Shown here piece after piece: positions 1-11,100 of a DNA stretch of 64,000 nt (within the stretch, counting starts at the first letter, position 1; each line of letters opens with the position of its first letter). The translations under genes were made by a program, and so were the position numbers. Source of the DNA: Drosophila miranda (taxonomy: Eukaryota > Arthropoda > Insecta > Diptera > Drosophilidae); contig NC_046673.1 in NCBI RefSeq assembly GCF_003369915.1, positions 10,834,001 through 10,898,000 of the forward strand, given 5' to 3'. Under the pieces are notes generated by a model that had not been told where the DNA came from, searched no databases, and saw nothing but the letters and a program-made list of their open reading frames with translations.

Positions 1-1159
1 ACCCACACCAACACTTTTCATGGCCTCTCTCTTGGCACATCCCTTGGCCTCTTTTGTGGCCCCTCATCGCATTCTTGTGTAATTGCCGTACAAATTTAAT
101 TACAGTTGCCGCATTGTGGCACACGTGGACACGTCCAAGACGCGTGCCCTACACCCCGCCAAACCCCACCCACAATCGCATCAATCAAGGTCTCAGTCAA
201 GTGTTGACAAGTTGCAGGGCCCTAGTATCGTATTACTGGCGGTTAAGGCATTTGCATTTGTTAATTGAAATCCGGAAGCGTGGGAAGACCAGACTTCGGA
301 CTGCAGCTTTTTATGATTCCAGTTTCCATTTGGCAGCGGCAGTTCGAGGTAACAGAAATCATCTGTAAATGGAGTAGTGATACTTCATTTCATGCATTAT
401 CCATTTCTACTAACAGTACCAGTTCCCATCCCAATTCTCAGAGGGTTTCCAGTGGAGCTTCTGCTTTATCAAGCTGCCGTAGAATCATATCCCAAAGTCA
501 TTTCCTTTTCCTAATTCTTGGCAGGACTCGGCAGGAGGATCTCCCATACCATCTACCCATACCACATCTCATATCCATTTCTAGATTCAAAAGCCCCGCC
601 TTTTCCTTCGCCTTAACAGGTTCCTGTGGATTGAGTTCTGGCTTTCCAACCAGCTGCTGGCATCTGCCCAAAAACTTCTGATAAATGATTCCTCAAGCTT
701 AAGACCAGGTCGGAGGCAGGCTCATTTAAGGATCAGTTTGAAGTCTGTCCGTTTTTTAAACCCCCTCCGAAGCCACCAGAGCAGACCTCTGGACTCGGCT
801 CCGGCTCCGGCTCCTGCCTTGACTGCCTGTCTGCCTGACTTTCAAAAGGCAAACACAAACATTGGCATTAAGTGGAATTAGACCAAATGCCTTTTTACAC
901 ATGTTCCAGCAACAGAGATTACGCCGTGTAATTGCCCGCCCATTCCGACCATTCCGCCAGGGGGGGTTGTTCTCCCTCCATGGGGGTTGGCTTGTGTTTT
1001 TTATTATTTTGTACATGTATGTAAGTATCAATTGGTTTGCTTGCTCAGCGCCCATAAATAAGGGAATTACTTGCATCCGACGATAGACGGTGGAGGGTAG
1101 AGGGTTTTCATAACAGGTGTTGATCGAGTCCTCGTCCTCGTCCTTCCTCTCCCATACAG
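1..1159. other. Intergenic or intronic sequence left of the Flattop-like exons
   Basis: I see no convincing coding exon here. Several short open frames occur but none shows codon structure or a recognisable domain. The missing first exon of the Flattop-like gene (start codon plus a few residues) could lie here or off the left edge. I looked for a GT donor following an in-frame ATG and found nothing convincing. The stretch around 1100-1158, ending in a TACAG acceptor, is clearly intron. Confidence 0.5.
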
Positions 1160-1869
1160 TTCGAGGACCGCTTCCAGGCGCCAGGGCTCTGCAATTGGGA
1201 GTATCCACGCTTTGCACCGCCACGACCTAGGGTATTTTTGAAGAAAGCCACGCCCATAGTAGCCAATAACGGTCACCTGCTGCCCACGGCCCGTAGGTGA
1301 GTCGAACGGACACAGAGGACACCCCATGCCTCATGACACACATACTTTCCTCCACAGGGACGGAAACTCCTTTGGACGCTTCCGTGGGACATACGAGCTA
1401 CCGCTGAAGATCACCCGCAGCTTTTGCTGCCACTATGATGCCTGTCTGAGCGGACGCTACAAGTTCCGTGACTTTCCGCGAGATCTGTGCAACTGCCAGC
1501 TGCAGAACCGCCGGGCCTTGGCCTGCGACAAGCGGATGACACTGGGCGTTGTCGGGGATCCGTATTGGGCGCGACCAAAGTGCCAGCCCAAGTGCGAGGG
1601 CATCCAGAAGATCAAGGATCTCCATCAGCGGAGTGTCGGCTGCAAGCGGGCCAGTTGTAAAGTCAAGGTGAGTCTTTACGCTCTATACATATCTCCATCC
1701 TGCCATGGCAACTGCATCCTGCATCCTGCATCCTGCATCCTGCACCTCTGCACTTTAGACCTGCAGAACGGTTACCATGCCGGGCAAGTCTCGAATAACC
1801 TGCGTCAAGGTGGAAAGACACCGCAAGCGGCCCATCACTGCTTTCGCCGTGAATCATGTGTCCAGCTAG
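1160..1869 (+). CDS. Flattop (CFAP126/FLTP) homolog, 5' partial
   Basis: Three exons, 1160-1296, 1358-1667 and 1759-1869, join in frame through GT-AG introns of 61 and 91 bp and end at TAG, giving 185 residues without the start. The first exon product starts FEDRFQ, runs through an N-W pair and reaches NNGHLLPTAR. The next gives FGRFRGTYELPLKI. This order matches vertebrate Flattop, which has a SANQYEKAF-type start, then a DRGHLLP motif, then WGSFMGTWQMPLKI. Flattop is a ciliary microtubule protein of basal bodies and axonemes linked to planar cell polarity. After the shared core the fly protein becomes Cys-rich and basic (about 15 Cys), which I do not know from vertebrate Flattop. A start codon is missing: the upstream exon must end in phase 0 and lies left of the TACAG acceptor at 1159. 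An AATAAA lies at 2016-2021. Identification rests on motif alignment from memory. Confidence 0.7.
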
Positions 1870-2724
1870 GTGCCCAAAGGGGAAGCGGAGACCGAAACCC
1901 AGAAGCAGATACAGAAAAAAAAGCAGAAGAAGATAAAGACGCAGATCCATATACCAGGCAAATTCCACTCATTCTGAGTCATCAATTACAGGCACAATAT
2001 TTACTTTCAATAACCAATAAATTCAGGCATCTATTGAAGCACTTGCACTACTCTTTTGCTGAAGGATCTGCAAGATCATCCTCATATGCATACTCCTTGC
2101 GCATCATCATCCTCATCTGCATACTGCCCCTCATCTGAAGACTCATCCTGCATTTTCATACTCCTTCCTTATGGGATCCTCCTTCTGGCTTCTCCTCCTA
2201 CTTAATCCACCATTCTTTTGGCTGCATTTTCGCATTACCTTCACAAAAATCTATCTAAAATGGAACCCCATATCGTGTAAAGAGCTCTAATGTTTCGAAG
2301 AAACTTAAACCTAAAAATTACACTCTAATTCTCTTCGTTAGACTTCGTTGGCTCTTCCATTGTCCCCGTTTGTAAGACAGATATATGCCGTACCATATTC
2401 ATTAAAGCATCTAAGCCTCATCTTAAAGACAGCTAAGTGAATTTTGTATCCCTAAAGAGAAGCTTACATTGCTATCCATCTAAAGTAGCTGTTCCCATAA
2501 GGATTCCGATCAAAATGCAGCGCCATTTTCCTGTGAGGTTTTACCAGGTATCCCCAATCTAATCCACCTTTCCCCGCACTTGTATCCATACTGATCATCC
2601 AATCATAACCTAAGTATAAATCTCATCTGCATCTGCATCTGCATCTCCATCTTCATCTCTTCATCTCGTTTGAATACACAAAAAGTGAACCTGAAACCCC
2701 ACTCAACCCCAACCCACCCCGACC
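1870..2724. other. 3' UTR of the Flattop-like gene, spacer and leader of the next gene
   Basis: The first part is likely 3' UTR, with an AATAAA poly(A) signal at 2016-2021. The rest is unremarkable. A run of CATCTG hexamers (about 2619-2650) precedes the next start codon and would lie in its 5' leader or promoter. No coding exon was found. Confidence 0.5.
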
Positions 2725-4512
2725 ATGTCGCAAGCAGCCGGATTGCCGGATCTGTCCTATACGCCCGGAGATCTAACCGAGCCGGAGTACCGTCTGCCCT
2801 CGCACCAGCTGCTGCTCGACCAGAAGCGGGCCTCCTTCGCAAGGGACAACAATGAGCCACTGAGTCGTCTCTATCTGGACAGGGAGGAGACGCAACCGAT
2901 CAAGTACCGGGATCGGGTGACCTCCGCAACGGGGCGACAGTTTCCTGCCCTGGCAGCGGCACAGTCCCGCTACACGGACAATCTCGAACGGAGCAGCGAC
3001 CTGAACGGAGGATTTGACACGGGATTCGATTCTGATTTCGTGCCGGGAAAGGATCTGATTTCATTGCCAGTGGCCCAGACCCAGAGGCATACATACGATA
3101 CCGATCCGGATCTGATCAGAAAGATGCCGCTACACTCGATCACCGAGAAGCCCAACGAGCGCTGCCCATCGCCGGTGGTGCCGGCCTATGCGAACTTCGA
3201 GCTGGCGAAGCGCATGCACCAGGACAACCTCGACCACCAGCCACTGCCCGACTGTGTGGCGGATCTGGCGTTCCGCAAGGCTCAGATCTCGGGCGGACAT
3301 GCCGGTCTTTCGCTGGAGATCGATCCCATTGCCACGGGCGTGGGCGTTAAGACGCACAATGCCGGTCCGACGCACTGCACCAAGATGAAGGTGTTCCGCC
3401 CGAAAACGGGCGGTGGTGTGGTGCCCAAGGCCTTTGGCGGTGACACATTCCGTGGCGTAGGCTCGGCCCCTGCCAAGAAAATGGGACCCATGGATCTGGC
3501 CATCTGCTGGGACTTCAAGCCGGCCAATGCCACGGACGAGCCGCGTCTGGCCCGGCACATCGATGGCTCCAACGACTCGGCGGGCCCGGCGGTCTTTACC
3601 TGCGTACGGACGCCACGGGAGGACAATGCCGCCGATCTGGGACGCTCCGCCGGAGTCTTCACCAACACTTTGGGCGAGGCTGACTTCTTCGACAAGGATA
3701 TACTGCGCCGAAAGACGGACTTTGGTGGCAGGGCTATCGATCGCGAGGATCCCTGCGCTTGCGACTACTCCCCTCCCCCGAGGGATCGGGCACGCAGCGT
3801 CTCCCGGGACTCCAGTGCTGCCTCCCACTGTCGCCGCGGCCCCGCTGCCGGCGTCAGTTTCTGCAACCTGGCGGAACTCTCCAGCGGCAGTGGCGGCGGC
3901 GGAGGAGGCACCCGTGGGGGCATGCCCCCCAATCGCCTGGCCAAGCAGTACCAGTCGTCGCCCCTGCTGGGCGACAAGGCGTACCAGGCGCTGCGCGAGA
4001 AGTATCTGGGCCCCGAGTCGAGCTGCGAGGGCAATGGCCCGGGCGGCGTGCACATGGAGCATGGCTGCCGCCCGGCCGGACCCTCCTGCAAGCGGGACAC
4101 GGTCCTCCGACGCCCCGCCCGTCGACTCTGCCACAAGGTTGGCCCTGCCCCGGCCCCGCGCTGCTGTCCGCCCGCCTTTGGGCATGGGCATGGTCATGGA
4201 CATGGTCACTGTCTCACCAGCAAGGCCGCCTTCCGGGCGGGCGTGGCCAAGCACAATGCCTCCGGCGATTTCATGGGCATGGACACGGGCTGCTCTGGGG
4301 GCGGGCGGGTGCTGGTGGTCCCACGACCCCGGCAACCGTACGCCAAGAAAAACTACGACATCGACACACTGGTGCCGCCGTTCCGCAGTCAGGGCGGTGG
4401 CGCCGGCCAGGGTGGCTATCCGGAGCATTGGCGCCTGGCCAGCGTTTACCAGCATGCCTTCAAGCCGCTGGAACAGCGCCGTCGTCCACTCCTCCAAACC
4501 GTCTACAAGTAA
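2725..4512 (+). CDS. Uncharacterised 595-residue protein, single exon
   Basis: An uninterrupted 595-codon frame begins with ATG in the context GACCATGT and ends at TAA. Its GC-rich third positions, unlike the flanks, mark it as truly coding. I do not recognise the family. The N-terminal half is polar with short repeats of charged and proline residues. A central block (about 370-420) has a Ser-rich stretch and a poly-Gly run. The C-terminal half has many Cys and a Gly-His dipeptide repeat near residue 490. The last 30 residues (EHWRLASVYQ, then HAFKPLEQRRRP) look like a conserved tail. No signal peptide or membrane segment is seen. It starts about 850 bp after the Flattop-like gene on the same strand. 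Intronless, Cys- and Gly-rich fly genes are often testis-expressed, so a sperm axoneme role is possible but is only a guess from context. Confidence 0.8.
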   Translation: MSQAAGLPDLSYTPGDLTEPEYRLPSHQLLLDQKRASFARDNNEPLSRLYLDREETQPIKYRDRVTSATGRQFPALAAAQSRYTDNLERSSDLNGGFDTGFDSDFVPGKDLISLPVAQTQRHTYDTDPDLIRKMPLHSITEKPNERCPSPVVPAYANFELAKRMHQDNLDHQPLPDCVADLAFRKAQISGGHAGLSLEIDPIATGVGVKTHNAGPTHCTKMKVFRPKTGGGVVPKAFGGDTFRGVGSAPAKKMGPMDLAICWDFKPANATDEPRLARHIDGSNDSAGPAVFTCVRTPREDNAADLGRSAGVFTNTLGEADFFDKDILRRKTDFGGRAIDREDPCACDYSPPPRDRARSVSRDSSAASHCRRGPAAGVSFCNLAELSSGSGGGGGGTRGGMPPNRLAKQYQSSPLLGDKAYQALREKYLGPESSCEGNGPGGVHMEHGCRPAGPSCKRDTVLRRPARRLCHKVGPAPAPRCCPPAFGHGHGHGHGHCLTSKAAFRAGVAKHNASGDFMGMDTGCSGGGRVLVVPRPRQPYAKKNYDIDTLVPPFRSQGGGAGQGGYPEHWRLASVYQHAFKPLEQRRRPLLQTVYK

Positions 4513-5718
4513 ATCAACGAAACACCGAATCCCCCGAAATATGGAATATCCTTTTAAAATGAGCGTAGCCTCTCAATGATCATAAATATCTTTAGATTCG
4601 TAGAGGGATCCGATCCGCAGAGTATTCACTAATTGAAGGTCTTGGAAAAGTTATGTTTCTCTTGGATGTAGTTTTATTTAACTTCCTTGAAGCCCCCTTT
4701 CCGATAGGTACTCTGTACATACAATCTCCTCCTCCTTTACATTCCTTCTTACTTTCGAATCCTAAAGCATCCTAAAACTCCAGAGCCTGCCCGATCTCTA
4801 CCAACAACAGATGCTGTTCCATCTTTGTTCCATCTTGTAACAGATACTATCTCTTGTAGGTATCATTTTGGTTGTTCTTCTCTTGATAATAACCTTCACT
4901 AAGTTTATAGTAATGTTTCCCTAAATATAAGAATATAATGTAGTAGTTTAGTAGCTGGCAAAAGTATTCCCAGATGAATGTGGTCCTATTTCAAAGCATT
5001 TTACAAATCGTCTTACTATTTTGCAAATGGATAAACATGGGGACCATTCGTAGAAATCTCCCTCTGATGATTTGTAAGGGAAAACGTATGTGTGTGTGCT
5101 TCGAGTATTTTGAAAGTAAATAGTATTCAGAAGAATGTTGCAGAAGATTCTCCATCCAACAACCGAGAGGCACTGCCGCATGCCAGGGTATTCGTAGGCC
5201 CATTCTTTTTTTTTTGTCCATTTTTCGATAGAGTATATTAGAACAATCACAGTTTTCATATAGCATGAGGTTTATGTAAAAAAACAAATGTTATACATAT
5301 ATAAAAGTTTCATAAAAATACCAATACAAATACAATACAGTAAACATATATAAATAAACGTGCAATAAAACCTTAAAAGTACATTGAAAAAGAAACATGA
5401 AGCATGAAGAGTGCATAAATGTGTGGGGGCAAAAACCAAACGAGGGGCGCTGCTGCATAACCAAAACATTTCCCTCAAAAAAAAACCTCTTAAACTCGAA
5501 ATCTTCGAACAGAAGCCGAAGCGTAGAAAACTCCAGCCAAGAACTACAGATCCGATCCTCTTTTATCTTTGGTATCCATCCTGAATGGACTTTTGTTTTG
5601 AAATGGGTGCATTTTTTGTATGACATTCTTTGGGTGCAATTAGAAATTCAATGGTCTTAAGGGCTAATTAGTGAAAGAATTGATTGGGTGATTGGTTGGG
5701 TTGATGTTGATCTCCTCC
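4513..5718. other. Convergent intergenic region
   Basis: AT-rich spacer between the plus-strand 595-residue gene and the minus-strand gene that ends at 5719. A plus-strand AATAAA near 5362 could end a long 3' UTR of the upstream gene. No coding potential, repeat or RNA gene is apparent. Confidence 0.45.
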
Positions 5719-7519
5719 TCACTTGGCCGTGGCATAGGCATCGTGACTCTTGTGGAAGACATGCCGCAGCACATCCCGTGTCGATCGACGAATGCTATTC
5801 CGCAGCGTGTGCTTTTTTTCGTTCGTCAGCTGCTCGATGGTCATGTACTCCGTTTGTGGTATGCTCGACCTGAGCTTCATTGTCCGCTCGCTGCTGTCCA
5901 CAATGGAGATATCCGCTGGATGTAGCTCCTCCTGCAGCGGCTCCTTCTGTGGCCTCCGTCGCAGGCTGTGACGAATAGTGTGCATGATGTTGTTGTGCGG
6001 CTTCTCCGGGGAAGTGCTCGTGTTCGTAGCGCTGCTACTCTCCATGGGATGCATGAGGCGGCGTATCGATTTGCGTATCATATTCTTCATTCCATGGCTG
6101 GATGGTGGCTTGTCCAGGGATTTACCGGATTTGCTGGAGCCAATCGACTGGAGGGACTCCTTGCTGGCGGCCTTAAGCTGCGCTGCCGGGCGATAGGCGC
6201 GCACAAATCGGACAGGGGCCTTGAAGTCCTCCTCGTCTGATTCTGAGGCATAGGCTACATCGCCTTTAACTGCATCTGGCTCGGGGTCCTTCTCCTTCTC
6301 CTCCTGCTGCTGCAGCTCCTGCTCCTCTTCTTGTTCCTCCTGAAGCTGCTCCTCCTTCTTGTCCTCTAGTTGCTCTCCCACTGGTGAGGATTCCATCTCT
6401 GGCAGTTCGCTAATCTCCGTGAGAGTGCGCCTTCTGGTGCATATAAGATGGCGCTCAACTTGGACTCCCTCCTGGCGCTCCTGCACCAACTCCGTGAAGG
6501 TCTCCTGCGTCTCCTCCGACTCCACCAAGAGGCCCTTCTTGCGTAGCTTTGCCTCGTTGATGCTATTCTCCAGCTCCAATTGGTAGCGATCCAGCTCCTT
6601 GCCAATATCCATGGTGGATGACTCCTCGCTAATGGCGCCCAGCGAACGCTTTGGCCCCGGCACTGGCGAAAAGACAAGCTTCTCCGCGAGCAGCTTGCTG
6701 GGCGTTAATTGGGCCAGGGACATGCCATGAAAGTCGATGCGACAGCCCACAGTGGGCACAAACGGCAGACCGATCTTCAGGCTGGTGGGCAGCGGGTCCT
6801 CGGCCAAGGCGGCATTGGCCACGCCTGCGGGATTGCTGGCCAAAGCGGAGATTTCGCTCTGGCGATGGATCTCGAAGGGATTGCGCGAAGCGGGCGCATC
6901 GCTGCCACGGACATTGAGGGCGGCATTGACGAAGCCCTTGTTGGGCGTGGCAACGCAACGGATCACCTGTAAAGGAGGTGGAGAAAGTGTGAGTGGATTG
7001 GAGATATGGGAAGGATGTAGAAGGGCGACCTACCTCATACGGATTGAATGGCGTTTCGGGCAGTTCCAGATTCAGGCCAGGATTCTCAAAGCACGCAATT
7101 TCTCGTTTCTTTTTCTTGCACGGATGCCGCACCACCTCGAAGGGATTGGTGGATGGTTGCTGCTGCTCCTTCTGCTGCTGCTGATGCTGCTGCTGATGCT
7201 GCTGCTGATGCCGCTGCTGATGCTGCTGTTGTGCCAAATCCGCTATGGACTTGAACTCCAAACAAGGAAACGGATTGCTGTTCTCTTTGCTCAAACGACG
7301 GCGTCCAATCAGCTTCTTGGGCGTCGAACTGAAGGCAGCGTTGGTGAAGCATGACTCTGTGACGGCGGCAGCTGCTTCCTGCTGCACCTTGGCGTCACTG
7401 GTTAAGGGTTGCTGCTGCTGCTGTGGCTGGGGAAGTGGCACGCAGCCGCCTGTTTCCCTTTTACGCTTGCGCGGCGTCTCAGTAAATGCCAAAGCACTAA
7501 TGCTCTTGGTTTCCAGCAT
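5719..7519 (-). CDS. Uncharacterised nuclear-type protein with NPFE-like motifs, 577 residues
   Basis: Two exons: 7519-7034 (162 codons) and 6966-5719, split by a 67 bp GT-AG intron in phase 0. The family is not recognised. The N-terminus begins MLETKSISALAF and is followed by a basic PRKRKRE stretch that could be a nuclear localisation signal. A Gln/His-rich tract (CAG/CAC repeats) follows. A motif recurs about four times: NPFP at about 86, NPFE at about 121, NPYE at about 159 and NPFE at about 190. Residues about 340-380 are a Glu/Gln-rich probable coiled coil. The C-terminal 150 residues are strongly basic, with three similar segments: NMIRKSIRRLM, NIMHTIRHSLRRR and HTLRNSIRRSTR. The gene is head-to-head with the ALMS1-family gene and shares its promoter, so co-expression is plausible. 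Function is unknown. Confidence 0.8.
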
Positions 7520-8152
7520 GCTTCTGGTTTATTTCGATTTAGTTAGTTGTATTATTATTTAAACACTGCCGTAGAAAAAATCCAATGTCAACCCAAGGAC
7601 CAAAAATGTCGAATTTTCCTGTTGTTTCACGGCTTTAGATATACATACCCGCGACTTTTGATTTTTCCTATCGATGCCCAGGGTAGCTGCAAAACAATAT
7701 CGATATTTTCGTATGATAGGCTGATCAAATTTGTCGTTTTATTTTGAAAATAACAATATTAGAGCCACTACAATAGTGGTAAAAATACCATTTTTGAGGC
7801 ATATATTCTAAAATGACTTGATGGTAGCGGTCTTCCAATGCATCCAGCAAACTTTAAATTAATTTTATCATTAGCCTTTAAGATGCTTTTGGTGTAAATC
7901 TAATGTAATCTAAAAACATCGCAGTGTAACCCAAGCATCGATAACATCAATGTTAACATCGATATCTCTCCAGCTCTAGTTGCTAATCAACACTGCGGAG
8001 AGAACAGCACTTCGCAGCACTGCCCTAACAATGTACAAAATTCCGTCGCATTTCAAAAAATGAAATTAAGATTTTGGTACAAAAGTCAAACTGCAATTGT
8101 GACATTCGGATATTAGCGTATATTGCTGCAAACAGGCGTTAGACGGGGGAAA
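7520..8152. promoter_or_regulatory. Bidirectional promoter region with DRE motifs
   Basis: This 633 bp spacer separates two divergent start codons. It holds an exact DRE (TATCGATA) at 7698-7705 and two 7-of-8 matches (ATCGATA) at 7937-7943 and 7958-7964. Close to the ALMS1 start lie CAACACTG and CAGCACT-type elements resembling core-promoter Motif 7. DRE is bound by DREF/BEAF and marks housekeeping and proliferation promoters. No TATA box stands out. Transcription start positions are not determined. Confidence 0.6.
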
Positions 8153-11100
8153 ATGTCTGGCCACCACCGAAGCACCACACACCATCGCAAGCACACAGAC
8201 GAGAGGCGTCTGCTGGCGTCGCGCGTCCCTCCAAAAGCCAGAAAATACTTGTCCGAACTGGCCGTCGATCGGGAGCTGGAGCGTTTCATGGCCTTGTCGT
8301 CGACGAATAGCAGCGGGACCAGTCGCAGCAATGTGAGCATGCATACGGCTCAATTGTACTGCACTCCCCGATCAGCGGCAGCGCCATCAAAGCCTGCCCG
8401 CTGCAGTGGCAGGAATGGAGGAAAAAGGACATCTGCAGCAGCAGCAGGACAGCAGCCAAACACAGCTGCCACTTCCACTGACGCTACTGTTGCGTCTGTC
8501 CCAAAGGAAACACAAAGCGAGGAAGAGATCATCAAAGTCATACCCATTGTAGCCACTGACTGCATTGTGGGCTGCGAAAGGACCCGCACCAGTCAATCCG
8601 TGTCCGTGGAGGATCTGCGAACACCCACCAAGGCAGCGGGTACCCAGGCGCCAGACAGGACGCCCCAGAAAAAGACGAAAAATACCCAAACGCCCGAGTC
8701 GGCCGTGAAGTCCCACAAACGCCTCGAATGGGATCCAGCCGCCGATGTGGGCTACTACAAGCGGGCGGTGTCCACCAGCAACCTAAGCACCCTGGAGCGT
8801 TCCATCCTGGAGGAGTGCTGGCGCCAGCCGCAGCAGCGTTCGGAGACCGATTTGGATCGCCTGCAGCTGGAGCAGGGAACGACACCCCTGCCGCTGGCAC
8901 AGCGCCCGCCGCTTGCCTCCAGTACGTTTGTGAATCGCAGCGAACGCAAGACCACGCCCAGTCTAGGGAGCATACGCAGCAGCAGCAATCAAAGCAACCG
9001 CAGCAGCTCCAGGCGGGAATCCAAGTCGCAGTCCCGATGCACATCGCCAAATGGCGGCAGTTCGGTGGCCAGCAGCTTTGATTATCAGTCATCGTTGCCT
9101 TTGGGTCAGGGTCGCTCCCAGAAGCCGCTGGCCAAGGAGGAGGAGCGTCAGTATACGGCCGCCCAGCTGGAGAAGGTCATGGCAGATGCTGCCAGTCGAC
9201 GGCAGGCGAAGGAGAACAAGGAGAACTGTCAGCCAGCTACCCAGAGAGGCAGCGACTCCTCTTCTTCGTCAATTACTACTGCTGGAACAGAAGCTAAATC
9301 TGAAGCCGGACCTGGCAGTGGGCCCAAGGGAGAGCTGGACTTGGGCGTAGATCTCCTCTGCTCGCTGGTGCAGGCCCGCAGTCTCAGCCACATCCAGAAG
9401 AAGCATTTGATAAGGGATATTGCGAAACGCATATCCTGCATAGAATTGGGCGAGACCCTGCGCTTCCGCCAGAGTCCAAAAAAAGGAAAAGGTAAGCCAG
9501 AAAAAGGGATACTCTACTGATTCGTTTATAAACCGATCTTTGATGCCCCAGCAGCTGCTGCCCAATTTCAGGACATGGCCACCAACACTACCGCCAGTAA
9601 TCCCCGTCCTGTTCCGGCACCAAGGACACTCGTTTTGATAGCCAACGCCTCGGGCTCCTCTGCAACCAGCAGCTCCAAGGATATGGTCACCGCACGGAGC
9701 AATCCACGGACCAGCAAATCAAGCAGTCAACCCACGGAACAAGAGCAGCAGAGTCCCTCTTCGGAGGCCAGCATCTCCAATGAAGTGGAAGCCACATCTT
9801 CTCACAGCAATGATGCTGCTCCCGCACCAGAACTCGCACCCGCACCAGAGCCCGCTCCCGCGGAAATGGAGCTTGTAAGCCAGGAGTGGCTTAATCCGAT
9901 GACGCAAAGCGAGATCGAGTACGAGGAGCGTTCGCGTTCGTCCAGCAACGATACGGAATGGCTCCCTACGATCAGTTGGATTGAGTTGGAGATCAAGCGC
10001 CTGCAGACGGCGCATAAGATTATGACTAGCAATCTATTCCGCCTGGTAGGCCCAGTCGATCCCACGGCTGCCATCGAGTACAATCCCTTGGTCGGTGCGG
10101 AGCCGCTGATTGAGGTGCTGCCGGATGCCTCGATTCCGGTTGCGAAAGCGCCACAACGTCGAACAGTGGCTGTTCAAGCACGTATGCTTAGAGGTGCGCA
10201 AGAGGAGCGACCACGCTTGATTGGGAGTCTACATCCTCAGGGAGGACAAAAGATGTCTCTACAATGCGAAGAGCAGCCCCCAGCTGAGGGTAGATCTCTA
10301 ACAAAGACACACTCTGAATGCCCGCATGATGTGCAGCCACCAGCACCACCGCCAGCAACACCGGAATTACAGGTAACCCCACCGATACCACCACCACCGC
10401 CGCCACCACTCCCCAGGAGCATTCCACAGCGTGGGAAAATGGCCACACCCAATAGCTCCAGCGATGGCGCCCGCAGCGAAAGTGTGTGCTCCTTTGTGCA
10501 GCAGCGACAGCGGCAGTTTATGGAGCACTATCAGAACCAACAGCAGCAGCAGCTCCAACAACTGCAGCAGCACCAGCAGCTGCAACAGCAACAGGAGATG
10601 CAGCAGCAACAGAGGATCTATCAGAAGCGGCAGCAACAGGAGCAGCATCTTCGGCCACAGATGCATCTTCTACATTGTCCCCAGCACCAGGAGCATCATC
10701 ATCCACAGCATCAGGAGCATCGACATTACCATCCAGCGGTCCATAGACATGGGCCGTGTGTGCAGCAGCATACGGTAATCCTCTAGTGAAATTTCTCTTG
10801 CCTTCCCTTTCACATGCTCTCTGTCTTGCTGTCTCTTTCATTTTCAGGCACCGCAGCATTACATTCAAATGCAATATTCGCTGGCAGCAGCAGAAGCAGG
10901 CGCAGGAGGAGACGCTGGTGTCTACTACACGGCAGTGCCCCAAGGGTACAGCCTCTTGAACAACAATACCATTGCCGAATATGTGCAGGTGGCAGCAGCA
11001 GCAACAGTAGGAGGAGGAGGTGGTACCACTACCACAGCGACAACCACCAGCAGTTCGATCTCTTCAATTCTGTGCCTCAGCTCGGAGATGTCCATACCGA

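Noticed and set aside
756-1223. A 155-codon minus-strand open frame
   Set aside because: It overlaps the Flattop-like exon on the opposite strand, has no domain or codon bias, and the plus-strand exon fits a known protein.
3130-4497. A 455-codon minus-strand frame opposite the 595-residue gene
   Set aside because: It is an antisense shadow caused by GC-rich third positions of the plus-strand gene. The plus frame has a better start context and more protein-like composition.
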